Source: G963668655 sp963668655
GTDB taxonomy: Bacteria; Myxococcota_A; SURF-8
Length of the DNA stretch: 64,000 bases
Direction: 5' to 3'
Assembly (NCBI GenBank): GCA_963668655.2
Contig: CAXXPQ010000002.1
Coordinates: 1,364,001 to 1,428,000, forward strand
Below the pieces are notes generated by a model that saw nothing but the letters and a program-made list of their open reading frames with translations, made no database searches and was not told the DNA's origin. The position numbers and the translations under genes were made by a program. Below, one piece after another: positions 25,608 through 34,064 of this stretch (the first letter of the stretch is position 1; each line of letters starts with the position of its first letter).

Positions 25608-25696
25608 AGATGGCGATAAAAAAGGAGAAACCACGCGAAGGTTCCCCCGTGCGTAAAAAGGCGGGGAACGGTATCCTTGGAACGAAGGAGCACCGG

Positions 25697-26065
25697 ATGA
25701 GAAAACGGGAGATGAAAAAATTCGAGGGCCTGCTGAACAGCAAAATCGATCGCCTGGTGGACAACGCCAGCCGTCCCCTCGGCGGGCAATCCCTGCAATC
25801 GCCGAAAATGGCCGATCCCAACGACCGCGCCACGCTGGAGGCGGACCGCAATTTCACGCTGCGGATTCGGGACCGGGAACGCAAACTGATTCTGAAGGCC
25901 AGAAAGGCCCTGCGCCGGATCCAGGACGGAACCTACGGATACTGCGAGGTCTGCGGCGAACCCATCGACAAACCCCGGCTGATGGCGCGTCCCGAAGCCT
26001 CGCTCTGCATCGATTGCAAAACCGAGGTCGAGGACCGGGAACGACGGGCCCGGGCGTTTCGCTGA
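25697..26065 (+). CDS. dksA: DksA/TraR family zinc-finger transcription factor
   Basis: A 122-residue protein with an N-terminal coiled coil and the C4 zinc finger C-X2-C-X17-C-X2-C (CEVCGEP...CIDC) at about residues 81-105. DADR-type coiled-coil tip residues are seen in ADPNDRATLEADRNF. DksA binds the RNA polymerase secondary channel and acts with ppGpp in stringent control. I chose ATG 25697 because AAGGAG lies six bases upstream and the length matches family members. An in-frame ATG at 25610 would give 151 residues but overlaps a promoter -10. Confidence 0.9.
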   Translation: MRKREMKKFEGLLNSKIDRLVDNASRPLGGQSLQSPKMADPNDRATLEADRNFTLRIRDRERKLILKARKALRRIQDGTYGYCEVCGEPIDKPRLMARPEASLCIDCKTEVEDRERRARAFR

Positions 26066-26169
26066 GAAGCGGCGTTGCGGCGTGCGGGGATCGATCGGGG
26101 CATTGAAACCATCGTGGACGCCTTTCCGCCGGAAGGGCGTTTTTCTTTAAGAATTCCAGGAAGTTGAAC

Positions 26170-26829
26170 ATGAGAATCAAGAACGTTTTTCCGCTTCTGG
26201 CCGTCCTGTCCGGCTTTTTCGCGCTTTCCGCCTGGGTGTCGCCCATGCCGCTTCTCCTGGAACGCCTGTCCAAGAAAACGGCCGTCTGGCGCGCGTTGGA
26301 AATCGACGGCGTTCGCACGGTGGACGACGGAAGCGAGGACGGAAAACGGCGGGAGGATTTTCACCTGACTTTGGCCCGACCGGGCAAAAAATCGCTCAGC
26401 GTGGTCCAGTCGGGGAATGGGAAAGCCCGCAAACTGGTGAAGCTTTCCGAAGCGGAGGAGCGCTTCCTGGACCTGCTGCTTCTTTCTTCGGACAAGGAAA
26501 AGCTGTTCAAACGGCTGCACCGCTGGGGAGTGGAAAACACGCCGGTTTCTCCCGGCCGTCTGGATCACGAAATCTGCGTCATCATCGGCGCGCGGGAGGA
26601 GCAGGACACGAAATCCCAGTTCTGGCTCTACAAGACCTACGATCTGCCCGCGCGGCTTCTCTACACTGAAACGGAGAAGGACGTGGCCCATCGCTTCGAG
26701 ATCCGTATGGAAAAGTGGGACGATCCGGTCGCCGGGGAGCTTTTTCCCGCCCGGGTGCGCTTTCTGCGAGATGGCCGCTTGACCGCGAAATGGGAATTGA
26801 TCTTCGTGGAAAAGGCCGCCAAACCGTGA
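26170..26829 (+). CDS. Exported protein of unknown function
   Basis: A 219-residue protein with a hydrophobic N-terminus (KNVFPLLAVLSGFFALSAWV) acting as signal peptide or anchor. The mature part is alpha/beta with no Cys and no recognisable catalytic motif. It contains HRFEIRMEKWDDPVAGELFP and ends WELIFVEKAAKP. It might be an outer-membrane lipoprotein-sorting-like periplasmic domain, but this is a weak impression. The start is ATG 26170, with AGGAAG upstream. Its TGA overlaps the priA GTG start (GTGA), so the two genes are translationally coupled. Confidence 0.78.
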   Translation: MRIKNVFPLLAVLSGFFALSAWVSPMPLLLERLSKKTAVWRALEIDGVRTVDDGSEDGKRREDFHLTLARPGKKSLSVVQSGNGKARKLVKLSEAEERFLDLLLLSSDKEKLFKRLHRWGVENTPVSPGRLDHEICVIIGAREEQDTKSQFWLYKTYDLPARLLYTETEKDVAHRFEIRMEKWDDPVAGELFPARVRFLRDGRLTAKWELIFVEKAAKP

Positions 26830-29291
26830 CTCCCGGATTCTCCGTCCGGGTGGCCTTTCCGCCTCCACTTCCGGATCGGCTCGATTACGGCATCCCCGAG
26901 ACCCTGATCGAAAAGGTGCGCCCGGGAGCGCGCGTGGAAGCGCCTTTGGGGAACCGCTATGTCGTGGGCGTGGCGCTTTCCGTCGTGGAATGCGAAGATC
27001 CGCAGAAATTACGGCCGCTTACCGCCGTTCTCGACGATTCCCCGGCCCTGCCGGAAGATCTGCTGGACCTGCTTTCCTGGCTTTCCCGCTACTACCGCGC
27101 TTCCTTCGGCGAGGCCCTGCGGGCGGCGTTGCCGCCGGGCGGGCTTTCGGCGGAGCGTCTGCACATCGCCCTGGATTCTCTGGGGCGCTCGCTTTTGGAC
27201 GGCCTGCCGCTTCCCGCCCTGGCCCACCTGTCCTCCCGCGAGCGAAACCGGCTTCTGCGCCTGCTTTCCGCGCTTCCCCGCACGGGGGAAACGCCGCTTC
27301 GCACCGCTTTCAGGAACGCGAATCGCGTGGACCGGGAGACCCTGCGGGACTGGGAGGCCCGGGGTTTTCTGCGGCTCCGGGACCGCGAACCGCCCGGCGC
27401 CCGGCGGCTTCGGGTGGCGCGGCTGTACCCGGCCGTTTCCGCCGAAGACGCCCGCGAGGCGCTTTCCCGCTCCCCCCGACAGGAGGAACTTTTCCGTCTC
27501 GTTCTGGACGCTCCCGGAAAAAGACGCGCGGCGTTGGCGGAAAAGGATCCGAACCGCGCCCGGGCAGTGCGGGAACTCCTGAAAAAGGGTCTGCTTCGCG
27601 TGGAAGAGGAAACCGTGCGCCGTTCACCGCTTTCCGACCACCGGCTGGCCTGCGAACGGACGAAAGAACCGCCGAAACTCCGGCCGGGGCAGGAACGCGC
27701 CCTTGGACCGCTTCGGGAGGCGATCCGCGACGGCCGCAACGAAACCTTTCTGCTCTACGGCCCGCCGGGCTCCGGCAAGACGGAAGTCTACCTCCACGCC
27801 GCCGAGGAGGCGCTGGCCAAGGGCGGAAACGTGCTGTTCATCGTTCCGGAAATCGCGCTGACGCCCCAATTCGCCGGCCGGGTTTCCTCCCGTTTCGGAG
27901 ACGAGGTGGCGCTGTGGCATTCCGGCCTTTCCGCCGGGGAACGCTATGATGAATGGCGGCGCATGCGCCGGGGCCAGGCCCGCCTGGTGGTGGGTGCACG
28001 CATGGCGGCGCTCGCGCCCCTGGGGCGGCTGGGGCTGATCGTGGTGGACGAGGAGCAGGACGGTTCGTATAAAAGCGAAGACCGCCCGCGCTACCAGGCC
28101 CGGGACGTGGCCGTCATGCGCGGAAAACTCTGCGGCTGTCCCGTGCTTCTCGGTTCGGCCACGCCGTCGGTGGAAAGCGTGGCCAACGTTCGCCTCGGAC
28201 GCTATACGGAATTGACGCTGCCCCGGCCCGATCGACTGAAACCGCCGCACGTCCGCCTGATCGACATGAAAAAGCCCCGCCCTTCCACGCGCTCCCTTTT
28301 GGGATCGGAACTCGTCCTGGCCATGGAAAAACGCCTGGAACGCGGGGAGCAGACCATTCTGTTTCTCAATCGCCGGGGCTTCGCTCCCTATCTGCTCTGC
28401 CGCGCCTGCCGCCAGCCGGTGGAATGTCCGGGCTGTTCGCTCACCCTGACCTATCACCGCACCACCGGGCGCATGCTCTGCCATGCCTGCGGCGCGCGCC
28501 ATCCCTATCCCGAACGCTGCCCCGCCTGCGGCGCGGACGATCTGCACCTCGTGGGCGTGGGCACCCAGCGGCTGGAGGACGAACTGGACCTGACCTTTCC
28601 CGAGGCGCGCATCGCCCGGCTGGACCGGGACGCGGTTACGGGTAAAGGAAAGCTCTCGGAATTGCTGGACAATTTCTCTAGCGGCCTCCACGACATCCTG
28701 GTGGGTACCCAGATGGTGACCAAGGGGCACGACTTCCCCAACGTCACTCTGGTGGGTGTGCTGGACGCGGACCAATCCCTGCACATCCCCGATTTTCGCT
28801 CCGCCGAGCGCACATTCCAACTGCTGACCCAGGTGGCCGGACGGGCCGGACGGCGGGAAATCGCGGGTGAAGTGCTGATCCAGACCTATCAGCCAGACCA
28901 TTACGTTCTCCAGGCCGTTCAAGCCCACGATCCCGAGGCGTTTTACCGCAGGGAACTTCGCCAGCGCCGGGGCCTGTACCCGCCCCATCGTCGTCTCTGC
29001 CTGGTGCGTCTGGAAGGCCCGGACGAGGATCGCACCCTGGCCGCCGCCGGGGAGATCGTCTTGCAACTTTCCGGAATTCCACGAACTTCTCACCCGGGCG
29101 TGTCGATTCTCGGCCCCAGCCGCCCGCTGGTCTTCCGCCTGCGCAATCGTTTCCGCGCCCTGGTGCTGGTCAAGGCGGAAACCGCCGCGCGACTCCAACG
29201 ATTCCTGGACGAGGCCGAGAGACGCAAAATTTTCGAATCCGGATCCGACGTACGGGTGAGCCTGGACGTAGATCCCTTTTCCATGGTCTGA
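26826..29291 (+). CDS. priA: Primosomal protein N' (replication restart helicase PriA)
   Basis: An 821-residue superfamily 2 helicase that reloads the replisome at stalled forks. The N-terminal DNA-binding domain (RVAFPPPLPDRLDYGIPETL) is followed by Walker A GPPGSGKTEVYLHA and a DEEQ Walker B (VVDEEQDGSYKSE), where E. coli has DEEH. The zinc-binding loops CRACRQPVECPGC and CHACGARHPYPERCPAC come next, then the motif V region TKGHDFPNVTLVGVLDAD. The GTG start at 26826 overlaps the upstream stop. Longer in-frame extensions lie wholly within the upstream gene and are rejected. Confidence 0.96.
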   Translation: MTPGFSVRVAFPPPLPDRLDYGIPETLIEKVRPGARVEAPLGNRYVVGVALSVVECEDPQKLRPLTAVLDDSPALPEDLLDLLSWLSRYYRASFGEALRAALPPGGLSAERLHIALDSLGRSLLDGLPLPALAHLSSRERNRLLRLLSALPRTGETPLRTAFRNANRVDRETLRDWEARGFLRLRDREPPGARRLRVARLYPAVSAEDAREALSRSPRQEELFRLVLDAPGKRRAALAEKDPNRARAVRELLKKGLLRVEEETVRRSPLSDHRLACERTKEPPKLRPGQERALGPLREAIRDGRNETFLLYGPPGSGKTEVYLHAAEEALAKGGNVLFIVPEIALTPQFAGRVSSRFGDEVALWHSGLSAGERYDEWRRMRRGQARLVVGARMAALAPLGRLGLIVVDEEQDGSYKSEDRPRYQARDVAVMRGKLCGCPVLLGSATPSVESVANVRLGRYTELTLPRPDRLKPPHVRLIDMKKPRPSTRSLLGSELVLAMEKRLERGEQTILFLNRRGFAPYLLCRACRQPVECPGCSLTLTYHRTTGRMLCHACGARHPYPERCPACGADDLHLVGVGTQRLEDELDLTFPEARIARLDRDAVTGKGKLSELLDNFSSGLHDILVGTQMVTKGHDFPNVTLVGVLDADQSLHIPDFRSAERTFQLLTQVAGRAGRREIAGEVLIQTYQPDHYVLQAVQAHDPEAFYRRELRQRRGLYPPHRRLCLVRLEGPDEDRTLAAAGEIVLQLSGIPRTSHPGVSILGPSRPLVFRLRNRFRALVLVKAETAARLQRFLDEAERRKIFESGSDVRVSLDVDPFSMV

Positions 29292-29363
29292 ACCCGTCAC
29301 GTCCGGAGGAATTCCGCCCGGAAAGACTCTCCCGAGGCTCCTTCCGGCGCCGTGGCGGACACT

Positions 29364-29404
29364 GCGGTCTGGCATGGTTTTTGCAAAAATCCATGCCAGA
29401 CCGC
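29364..29404. repeat. 41-bp near-perfect palindrome downstream of priA
   Basis: The perfect 14-bp arms GCGGTCTGGCATGG (29364-29377) and its complement (29391-29404) enclose TTTTTGCAAAAAT, itself almost self-complementary. No T tract follows the hairpin on either strand, so it is not a standard terminator. Confidence 0.85.
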
Positions 29405-29520
29405 TCGACTCGGAGGCGGCTTGGGAGAAGGTCGGATAGAGGAAATCGTCCAGGCGTATCGCCCGACGGATAGACGAGTTCTTAAATGATTTTAGCGATG
29501 AAAAGGCGCTTATCCCAAGT

Positions 29521-29551
29521 GCCGCCCGGAGGGCGGTTTATCGAGGGATGC
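29521..29551 (+). repeat. Dispersed hairpin repeat, copy 2
   Basis: This has the same 31-base unit as 9632-9662, with one substitution, in opposite orientation in window coordinates. Here it is flanked by the short inverted repeat TCCCAAG/CTTGGGA (29513-29519 and 29556-29562). It lies between the priA end and the small coiled-coil gene. Confidence 0.65.
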
Positions 29552-29583
29552 CCCGCTTGGGACTCCAGGCAGGCGATGGACGC

Positions 29584-29799
29584 TCAGGTTTCGGCTTGTT
29601 CCCGGAATTCCCGGAGTTCTTCCCGGGCCTCGACCAGTTCGTCCTCCACGCGCTCCAGTTCGGCGAAGAGCGCGGGCTTCAGCGAGTGCGCGGGCAGGCG
29701 TCCGTTCAGGTCCGTCAGTTCCTTTTCCAGTTCGCGGACGCGCCGGACGAGGGCCGCCTCGACGGTCTCCCCCGCGCGTTCGGTGTCGCTATCGCCCAT
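29584..29799 (-). CDS. Small coiled-coil protein downstream of the RACo-like gene
   Basis: A 71-residue, highly charged helical protein that begins MGDSDTERAGETVEAALVRR. It has a central break NGRLPAHSLKPALFAELERV and a Glu-rich C-terminal coil. The 'LPAHS' phrase recurs, from memory, in small uncharacterised proteins of sulfate reducers and methanogens. It begins 25 bases after the RACo-like stop and is probably cotranscribed. SlyX-like proteins are similar in size and helicity but lack this motif. Function unknown. Confidence 0.72.
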   Translation of the reverse strand: MGDSDTERAGETVEAALVRRVRELEKELTDLNGRLPAHSLKPALFAELERVEDELVEAREELREFREQAET

Positions 29800-29824
29800 G
29801 GTAGGCCTCCCCTTTCGTAGCGGG

Positions 29825-31957
29825 TCATTTCTCCATGCGCGCCTTCACGCTGGGAAAATCGCGGATTTCCGTGTGAGGCAGGAACATGGCCTGCTGGTAC
29901 TGATCGAAAAACTGGTTGGAGCTGGAAAAATCGATGTAGGTCATGTTGCGGCTGACCATGTCCAGATCCTGCTGGATCTCCCGGCTGACCAGCGCCAGAT
30001 AGGCCCCGGCGATGGCGCTGTTTCCCAGGTAACGGAATTTTTCGCGCTCCACGTCGGGCAGCATGCCCAGGACCACGGCCATGTCGAAATCGATGTGTTT
30101 GCCGAAACCGCCCGCGATCCAGAACTGGTCGATGGCTTCCATGGGCAGGCCCGAGCCTTCCAAGAGGGTGCGGATGCCGCCGTAGATGGCCGCCTTGGAG
30201 AGAATCAGCGTGTTGATGTCGCTTTCGGTGATGACCACATCCTCTTCGATGCCCGCGTCCTTCTCCCAGGCCAGCACGTATTCCGGCCCCAGGTCGCCCC
30301 GGCGGACGCGCTCCGTGTCCAGGTCTTCGCGGAACTTGCCCTGGCTGTCGAGTATCCCGGAAAGATACAGCGAACCGATCAGCGAGATCATGCCGCTGCC
30401 GCAGATGCCCACGGCGGGCCGGTCGCCCACCGTTTGAATGACGGGCTCCAGCGTGTCCGCGTCGATCTCCACCTTTTCGATGGCGCCCGGGGTGGCGCGC
30501 ATGCCGTGGCGGATGCCGCCGCCCTCGAAGGCCGGACCCGCCGAGCAGGCCGCCGTCATCAGCCAGTCCTGGTTGCCCAGGGCCATTTCGCCGTTGGTGC
30601 CCACGTCGATGAACAGCACGGTGCCGTCCTGACGGTACTGGCCGGAACTGACGATGCCCGCCGTGATGTCGCCGCCCACGTAGGCGGCGTTGCCCGGCAC
30701 CACGAAAACCCCCGCCCGGGGATGGATCTGAAGATCGATTTCCGCCGCGTGCAGGACGGGAAAGCGGGTGGCGGTGGGGACATAGGGTTCCCTCCGGATG
30801 GAGCCGGGATCCAGTTTCAGAACGGATTGGGTCATGACGGTGTTTCCGGCGATGGAAGCGGCCAGCACGTCGCTGCGCTTGATCTTGGTGGCCACCAGCA
30901 GGTCTTTCACCAGGTTGTTGATGGTCTTCATGCCGTAGTCGTGCAGCTTTTGCAGACCTTCCTCGTCCTTGGCGTAGATGATGCGTGTGATGACGTCCTC
31001 GCCGCAGACCACCTGTCCGTTCAGCGCGGAGGAGACTCCCGCCACGTCGCCCGTGGCCAGGTCCACCAGGTAAACCACCACGGATGTGGTGCCCACATCC
31101 ACGGCCAGTCCGTAGAGCGCCGGAGCTTCGCGATGAACCGATGTACGGATCAGTTCGGTTTTACAGCCGTGGTCCAGAAGTGCGACATCCACCTTCCAGT
31201 CACCCTCCCGGACCACCCGGGCCAGTTCCCGCAGGGCGGGCAGGTCCACCACCAGGCTCTCGGCGTCCACGTTCTCGCGACTCAGAGCGTGTTTCAGCCG
31301 TTCCAGGTCCGAGGAAGGATCGTCCAGGCTGGGGGCGGGCAGAGTCACGGAAACGATGCGCACCAGGGGATCCACGGCGCGATCACCCAGAAGCCGTTGC
31401 TTGATGTCTGCGCCCTCTTCCTGAATGCGCATGGCCTGGGAGGCGTTTTCTTCGGGAATCCGGATGGTTACGTCTTCCGTCAGGCGTCCCTTACAGGCCA
31501 GGAAAATCCCATGCTCCCGATCCTCGGGTTTGATGAGGATCGATTCCTTGCAGTCCACCCGGCCGGACTCGAGTTTCACCTTGCAGCTTCCGCAGACGCC
31601 TTTTCCGCCGCAGCGGGCGTTGATATAGACTCCATTTTCGTGGGCGGCTTCCATGACCGTCTGTCCGGCCCTGGCTTGTACCGTCTGTCCCGAAGGCTGG
31701 AACGTGACGGAAACCTCGCGATCGGCGACTTGCGCTTCCTTCTCGCTCGTGTCCTCGACGGTCTTGTTCTGACCGCGTTCCAGCTGTTCGTCCGGCGTGC
31801 CGTACTTCACGATTTCCCAGATCATGCATGAGGAACGATGCTTGCAGTAGATCGTCGGATCCTGGCATCCAAAACATTCCTCGCAGAGGTGGCGGTTGTA
31901 CTTGGCGCAGTAGTATTTGCTTTCGCGATCGGGATGGTGGACACAGACATTGGACAT
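29825..31957 (-). CDS. RACo-like corrinoid activation protein (ASKHA, DUF4445) with an N-terminal zinc-binding module
   Basis: About 710 residues from ATG 31957, behind GGAGG. Residues 1-45 form a Cys/His-rich module (CVHHPDRESKYYCAKYNRHL then CEECFGC) like a B-box zinc finger. At about 80-165 a plant-type [2Fe-2S] ferredoxin domain has ligands in ARCGGKGVCGSCKVK and LACKG. The rest is the RACo middle region and the C-terminal ASKHA ATPase, with YGLAVDVGTTSVVVYLVDLA, VGICGSGMISLIGS and FWIAGGFGKHIDF. Such proteins reduce inactive Co(II) corrinoid proteins in an ATP-dependent way. No corrinoid protein or methyltransferase gene lies nearby, so its client is unknown. Confidence 0.9.
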   Translation of the reverse strand: MSNVCVHHPDRESKYYCAKYNRHLCEECFGCQDPTIYCKHRSSCMIWEIVKYGTPDEQLERGQNKTVEDTSEKEAQVADREVSVTFQPSGQTVQARAGQTVMEAAHENGVYINARCGGKGVCGSCKVKLESGRVDCKESILIKPEDREHGIFLACKGRLTEDVTIRIPEENASQAMRIQEEGADIKQRLLGDRAVDPLVRIVSVTLPAPSLDDPSSDLERLKHALSRENVDAESLVVDLPALRELARVVREGDWKVDVALLDHGCKTELIRTSVHREAPALYGLAVDVGTTSVVVYLVDLATGDVAGVSSALNGQVVCGEDVITRIIYAKDEEGLQKLHDYGMKTINNLVKDLLVATKIKRSDVLAASIAGNTVMTQSVLKLDPGSIRREPYVPTATRFPVLHAAEIDLQIHPRAGVFVVPGNAAYVGGDITAGIVSSGQYRQDGTVLFIDVGTNGEMALGNQDWLMTAACSAGPAFEGGGIRHGMRATPGAIEKVEIDADTLEPVIQTVGDRPAVGICGSGMISLIGSLYLSGILDSQGKFREDLDTERVRRGDLGPEYVLAWEKDAGIEEDVVITESDINTLILSKAAIYGGIRTLLEGSGLPMEAIDQFWIAGGFGKHIDFDMAVVLGMLPDVEREKFRYLGNSAIAGAYLALVSREIQQDLDMVSRNMTYIDFSSSNQFFDQYQQAMFLPHTEIRDFPSVKARMEK

Positions 31958-32108
31958 CGACGAACCTCCGTGGACGATGTGGCGATGAAAACGGGCCGGT
32001 CGGGAGACCGCTGCTCCCGAATTCCAACAGGCGACGATCCGAGACGAAAAGGCGGGCGGATGGGACATGCACCGGATTCTCTCTTCAACCTCTCACGTCC
32101 TTGCCGAT

Positions 32109-32136
32109 ATAATAAGGCCCGCGCATCGCTTGTCAA
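32109..32136 (-). promoter_or_regulatory. Putative promoter of the RACo-like operon
   Basis: On the minus strand, a consensus TTGACA (32131-32136) and TATTAT (32109-32114) are separated by 16 bases, about 150 bases upstream of the ATG. This leaves a leader long enough to hold regulation, though no known riboswitch fold was recognised. Confidence 0.6.
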
Positions 32137-32299
32137 CCGATGAGCGGCCCGGCCTTTTCCGTTTTCCGGCCAAACGCGACCGAATGGGCGTCAAAGCGCC
32201 CGTATCATGCCTGTGAAACCGTAGGTTTTCATCTTCAAAAACGACAAACGCGGGTGTCGTGCCCGGCGAAATGTGCGTCGGATCGACGGGACAAAGCCC

Positions 32300-32327
32300 T
32301 TGCGGCTCCGGGACATTGTGGTATGCT
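32300..32327 (+). promoter_or_regulatory. Putative promoter of the DUF4254 gene pair
   Basis: TTGCGG (32300-32305) and TATGCT (32322-32327) are separated by 16 bases, about 47 bases before the ATG at 32374. Confidence 0.45.
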
Positions 32328-32373
32328 GGCGCGTGTCGTTTTACGAGTCCGAAGGGCAAGGAGGAGGCCGTCC

Positions 32374-32742
32374 ATGGCGCAAAACGCATCGGGTGAGCGG
32401 CGCGACTTTCGCGGCTGGCTGCGGCACGCCTTCGCCGTTCCAACGTCTCGACCGCTTTCGGACGCAGACCGGGAACTTCTGCGACGCATGGCCGAATTTC
32501 TTCTGAAACGACGCTTGGGCGAGGCGGCGGTGATGGCCCTGGAAACCTGCCGCCCGCTGAACCATATCGGCTCCCAGGCGTTGATTTTCCTGAAGCCTTT
32601 CGTTCATCTGGTGTTCAAGAAAAAAGACGATTTCGACCGCTTCGCCGAGTTGCTGGAGGATCGGCAAACCATCGGGCGTCTGATCGGTATTCTGGAAGAG
32701 CGTCTTGTCGAAGGCGAAAAGCCGGAGAAAACGGCACGATGA
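32374..32742 (+). CDS. Small helical protein of unknown function, coupled to a DUF4254 protein
   Basis: A 122-residue soluble protein that is mostly helical and basic at its start (MAQNASGERRDFRGWLRHAF). It contains LLRRMAEFLLKRRLGEAAVM and a C-terminal FAELLEDRQTIGRLIGILEE. It has no signal peptide, cysteine pair or catalytic motif beyond this. The start is ATG 32374, chosen for AAGGAGGA upstream. Its end overlaps the next gene by four bases (ATGA), so the two products are probably made together. I do not recognise the family. Confidence 0.75.
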   Translation: MAQNASGERRDFRGWLRHAFAVPTSRPLSDADRELLRRMAEFLLKRRLGEAAVMALETCRPLNHIGSQALIFLKPFVHLVFKKKDDFDRFAELLEDRQTIGRLIGILEERLVEGEKPEKTAR

Positions 32743-33374
32743 ACGGACATCGGAACATCAGCGGCTTTCGTTTTTCCTTTCGCAACCCGACCCGGCTGGC
32801 GGCGGGTTTCGATTTCTGGTCGTCCCGCTGGCACGACACGGAAGAGCCCGCGGTTCCTCCGGCCGAGACGATCACGCGTTTCGCCGTCCGCCTGCACGCG
32901 GAGAACTTCCGTATCTGGCACCTGGAAGACCGCGTGCGCCGCACGGACCTTTCCGCGACGGAACGGGTGGATCTGAAAACATCCATCGACCGCCGCAACC
33001 AGGCGCGCTGTGAATGGATCGAGAACATCGACCGCTCCATCCTGGAAAAGCTTTCCGCCATGCGCGTCACGCCCCCGGCCGATGCCGCCTGGCACACCGA
33101 ATCTCCCGGGCAGGTGCTGGACCGCCTGTCCGTCCTTTCCCTGCGCCTGTATCATCTGAAAGCGGAAGTGCTGCGGGAGGACGCCCCGGCGGCGCACCGG
33201 CAAGCCTGCGCGGAAAAACTGGAGGAAGCGCTGGATCTGCGCAATGCCGTTCTGCGCGGAGCGGAAACGTACTTCCGGGAACTTTCCGAAGGGCGTCGCA
33301 CCTTCCCCGTGGCCCGCTCCCTCAAAATGTACAACGATCCGGCCACGAATCCCGAACTGCGAAACGGCGGTTGA
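32739..33374 (+). CDS. DUF4254 family protein
   Basis: A 211-residue helical cytoplasmic protein. Family features are ENFRIWHLEDRVRRTDLS with the NFxxWHxED core, followed by IDRRNQARCEWIENIDRSI and a C-terminal LYHLKAEVLRED segment. In other bacteria such proteins sit near polysaccharide or glycosyltransferase genes; their role is unknown. It overlaps the upstream small gene by four bases. A terminator follows directly. Confidence 0.82.
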   Translation: MNGHRNISGFRFSFRNPTRLAAGFDFWSSRWHDTEEPAVPPAETITRFAVRLHAENFRIWHLEDRVRRTDLSATERVDLKTSIDRRNQARCEWIENIDRSILEKLSAMRVTPPADAAWHTESPGQVLDRLSVLSLRLYHLKAEVLREDAPAAHRQACAEKLEEALDLRNAVLRGAETYFRELSEGRRTFPVARSLKMYNDPATNPELRNGG

Positions 33375-33378
33375 GAAC

Positions 33379-33405
33379 GCCGCCTAGAAAAGGCGGTCGG
33401 TTTTT
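33379..33405 (+). terminator. Rho-independent terminator after the DUF4254 gene
   Basis: The stem GCCGCC/GGCGGT with loop TAGAAAA is followed by CGG and five T. It lies five bases after the stop codon, between convergent genes. Confidence 0.7.
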
Positions 33406-33417
33406 AGAGGTTGCCTT

Positions 33418-34053
33418 CTACTTGTATTCGTAGATTTTCAGGTTGTCGAACTCGCAGTCGGTCAGCCAGTTGGCGAAACTGAAGTACTTGTAGACCTTCG
33501 GATCCAGGGGATCCTTGTCCGCGTAGCGCATGAATTCCTTCCCGTCGAGAAACAGCGTAACGAAACCGTCCCGGCGGACCACGCGCACCTTGTACCAACG
33601 GTCCTTCTCCAGCGCCTGGCGTTTTTCCACGCGGCGCTTGTCGTGTTCGCCCAGAGGCGCGATGGTGGAGATGCGGTTATTCCAGCCGCCCAGGATGAAA
33701 TGGTAGGCCCCGTCGTGCAGATCGGCGGAACTGTCGCCCCAGGCACGGAACTTCACGTCCACCTGGGGAGAATGGGAAATCATCTCCAGTTCGATCTCCG
33801 CTTCTGCGGGCAAGGGTTTCGTCAAGACCAGATCCTTGTTGCGCGCGCTTTTGGAGGTCATCCGCCCGTTGCGGATCTCCCACTGGCCGCCCTCGTTCTT
33901 CCATTCGGGACCGAGGTTTCCATCCTCGAAATCGTAGGAATACAAGAGCGAGCGGGTCTTGTTTCCGGATTTCTCGCAGCCCGAAAGCCCCACGGAAAGC
34001 GGTAGAATCAGAAGAAAAATCAGGAAGAAAGCGGCGAAAAGCGGAAGGCGCAT
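33418..34053 (-). CDS. Lipoprotein with a concanavalin-A-like (LamG/DUF1080-type) domain
   Basis: A 211-residue lipoprotein with signal SVGLSGCEKS (Cys26). The mature part looks like a beta-jelly-roll: LYSYDFEDGNLGPEWKNEGG, WEIRNGRMTSKS, then RWYKVRVVRRDGFVTLFLDG and CEFDNLKIYEYK. This order is typical of glycan-binding or 3-keto-glycoside-hydrolase-like (DUF1080) folds. No catalytic residues can be assigned. It is followed at its start side by the SDR gene, 11 bases away on the same strand, so the two may form a transcript. Confidence 0.82.
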   Translation of the reverse strand: MRLPLFAAFFLIFLLILPLSVGLSGCEKSGNKTRSLLYSYDFEDGNLGPEWKNEGGQWEIRNGRMTSKSARNKDLVLTKPLPAEAEIELEMISHSPQVDVKFRAWGDSSADLHDGAYHFILGGWNNRISTIAPLGEHDKRRVEKRQALEKDRWYKVRVVRRDGFVTLFLDGKEFMRYADKDPLDPKVYKYFSFANWLTDCEFDNLKIYEYK

Positions 34054-34064
34054 AGCAAGATCTC

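Noticed and set aside
25610..25696. N-terminal extension of DksA from ATG 25610
   Set aside because: A promoter -10 at 25602-25607 and a strong ribosome-binding site before ATG 25697 favour the shorter protein, which also matches family length.
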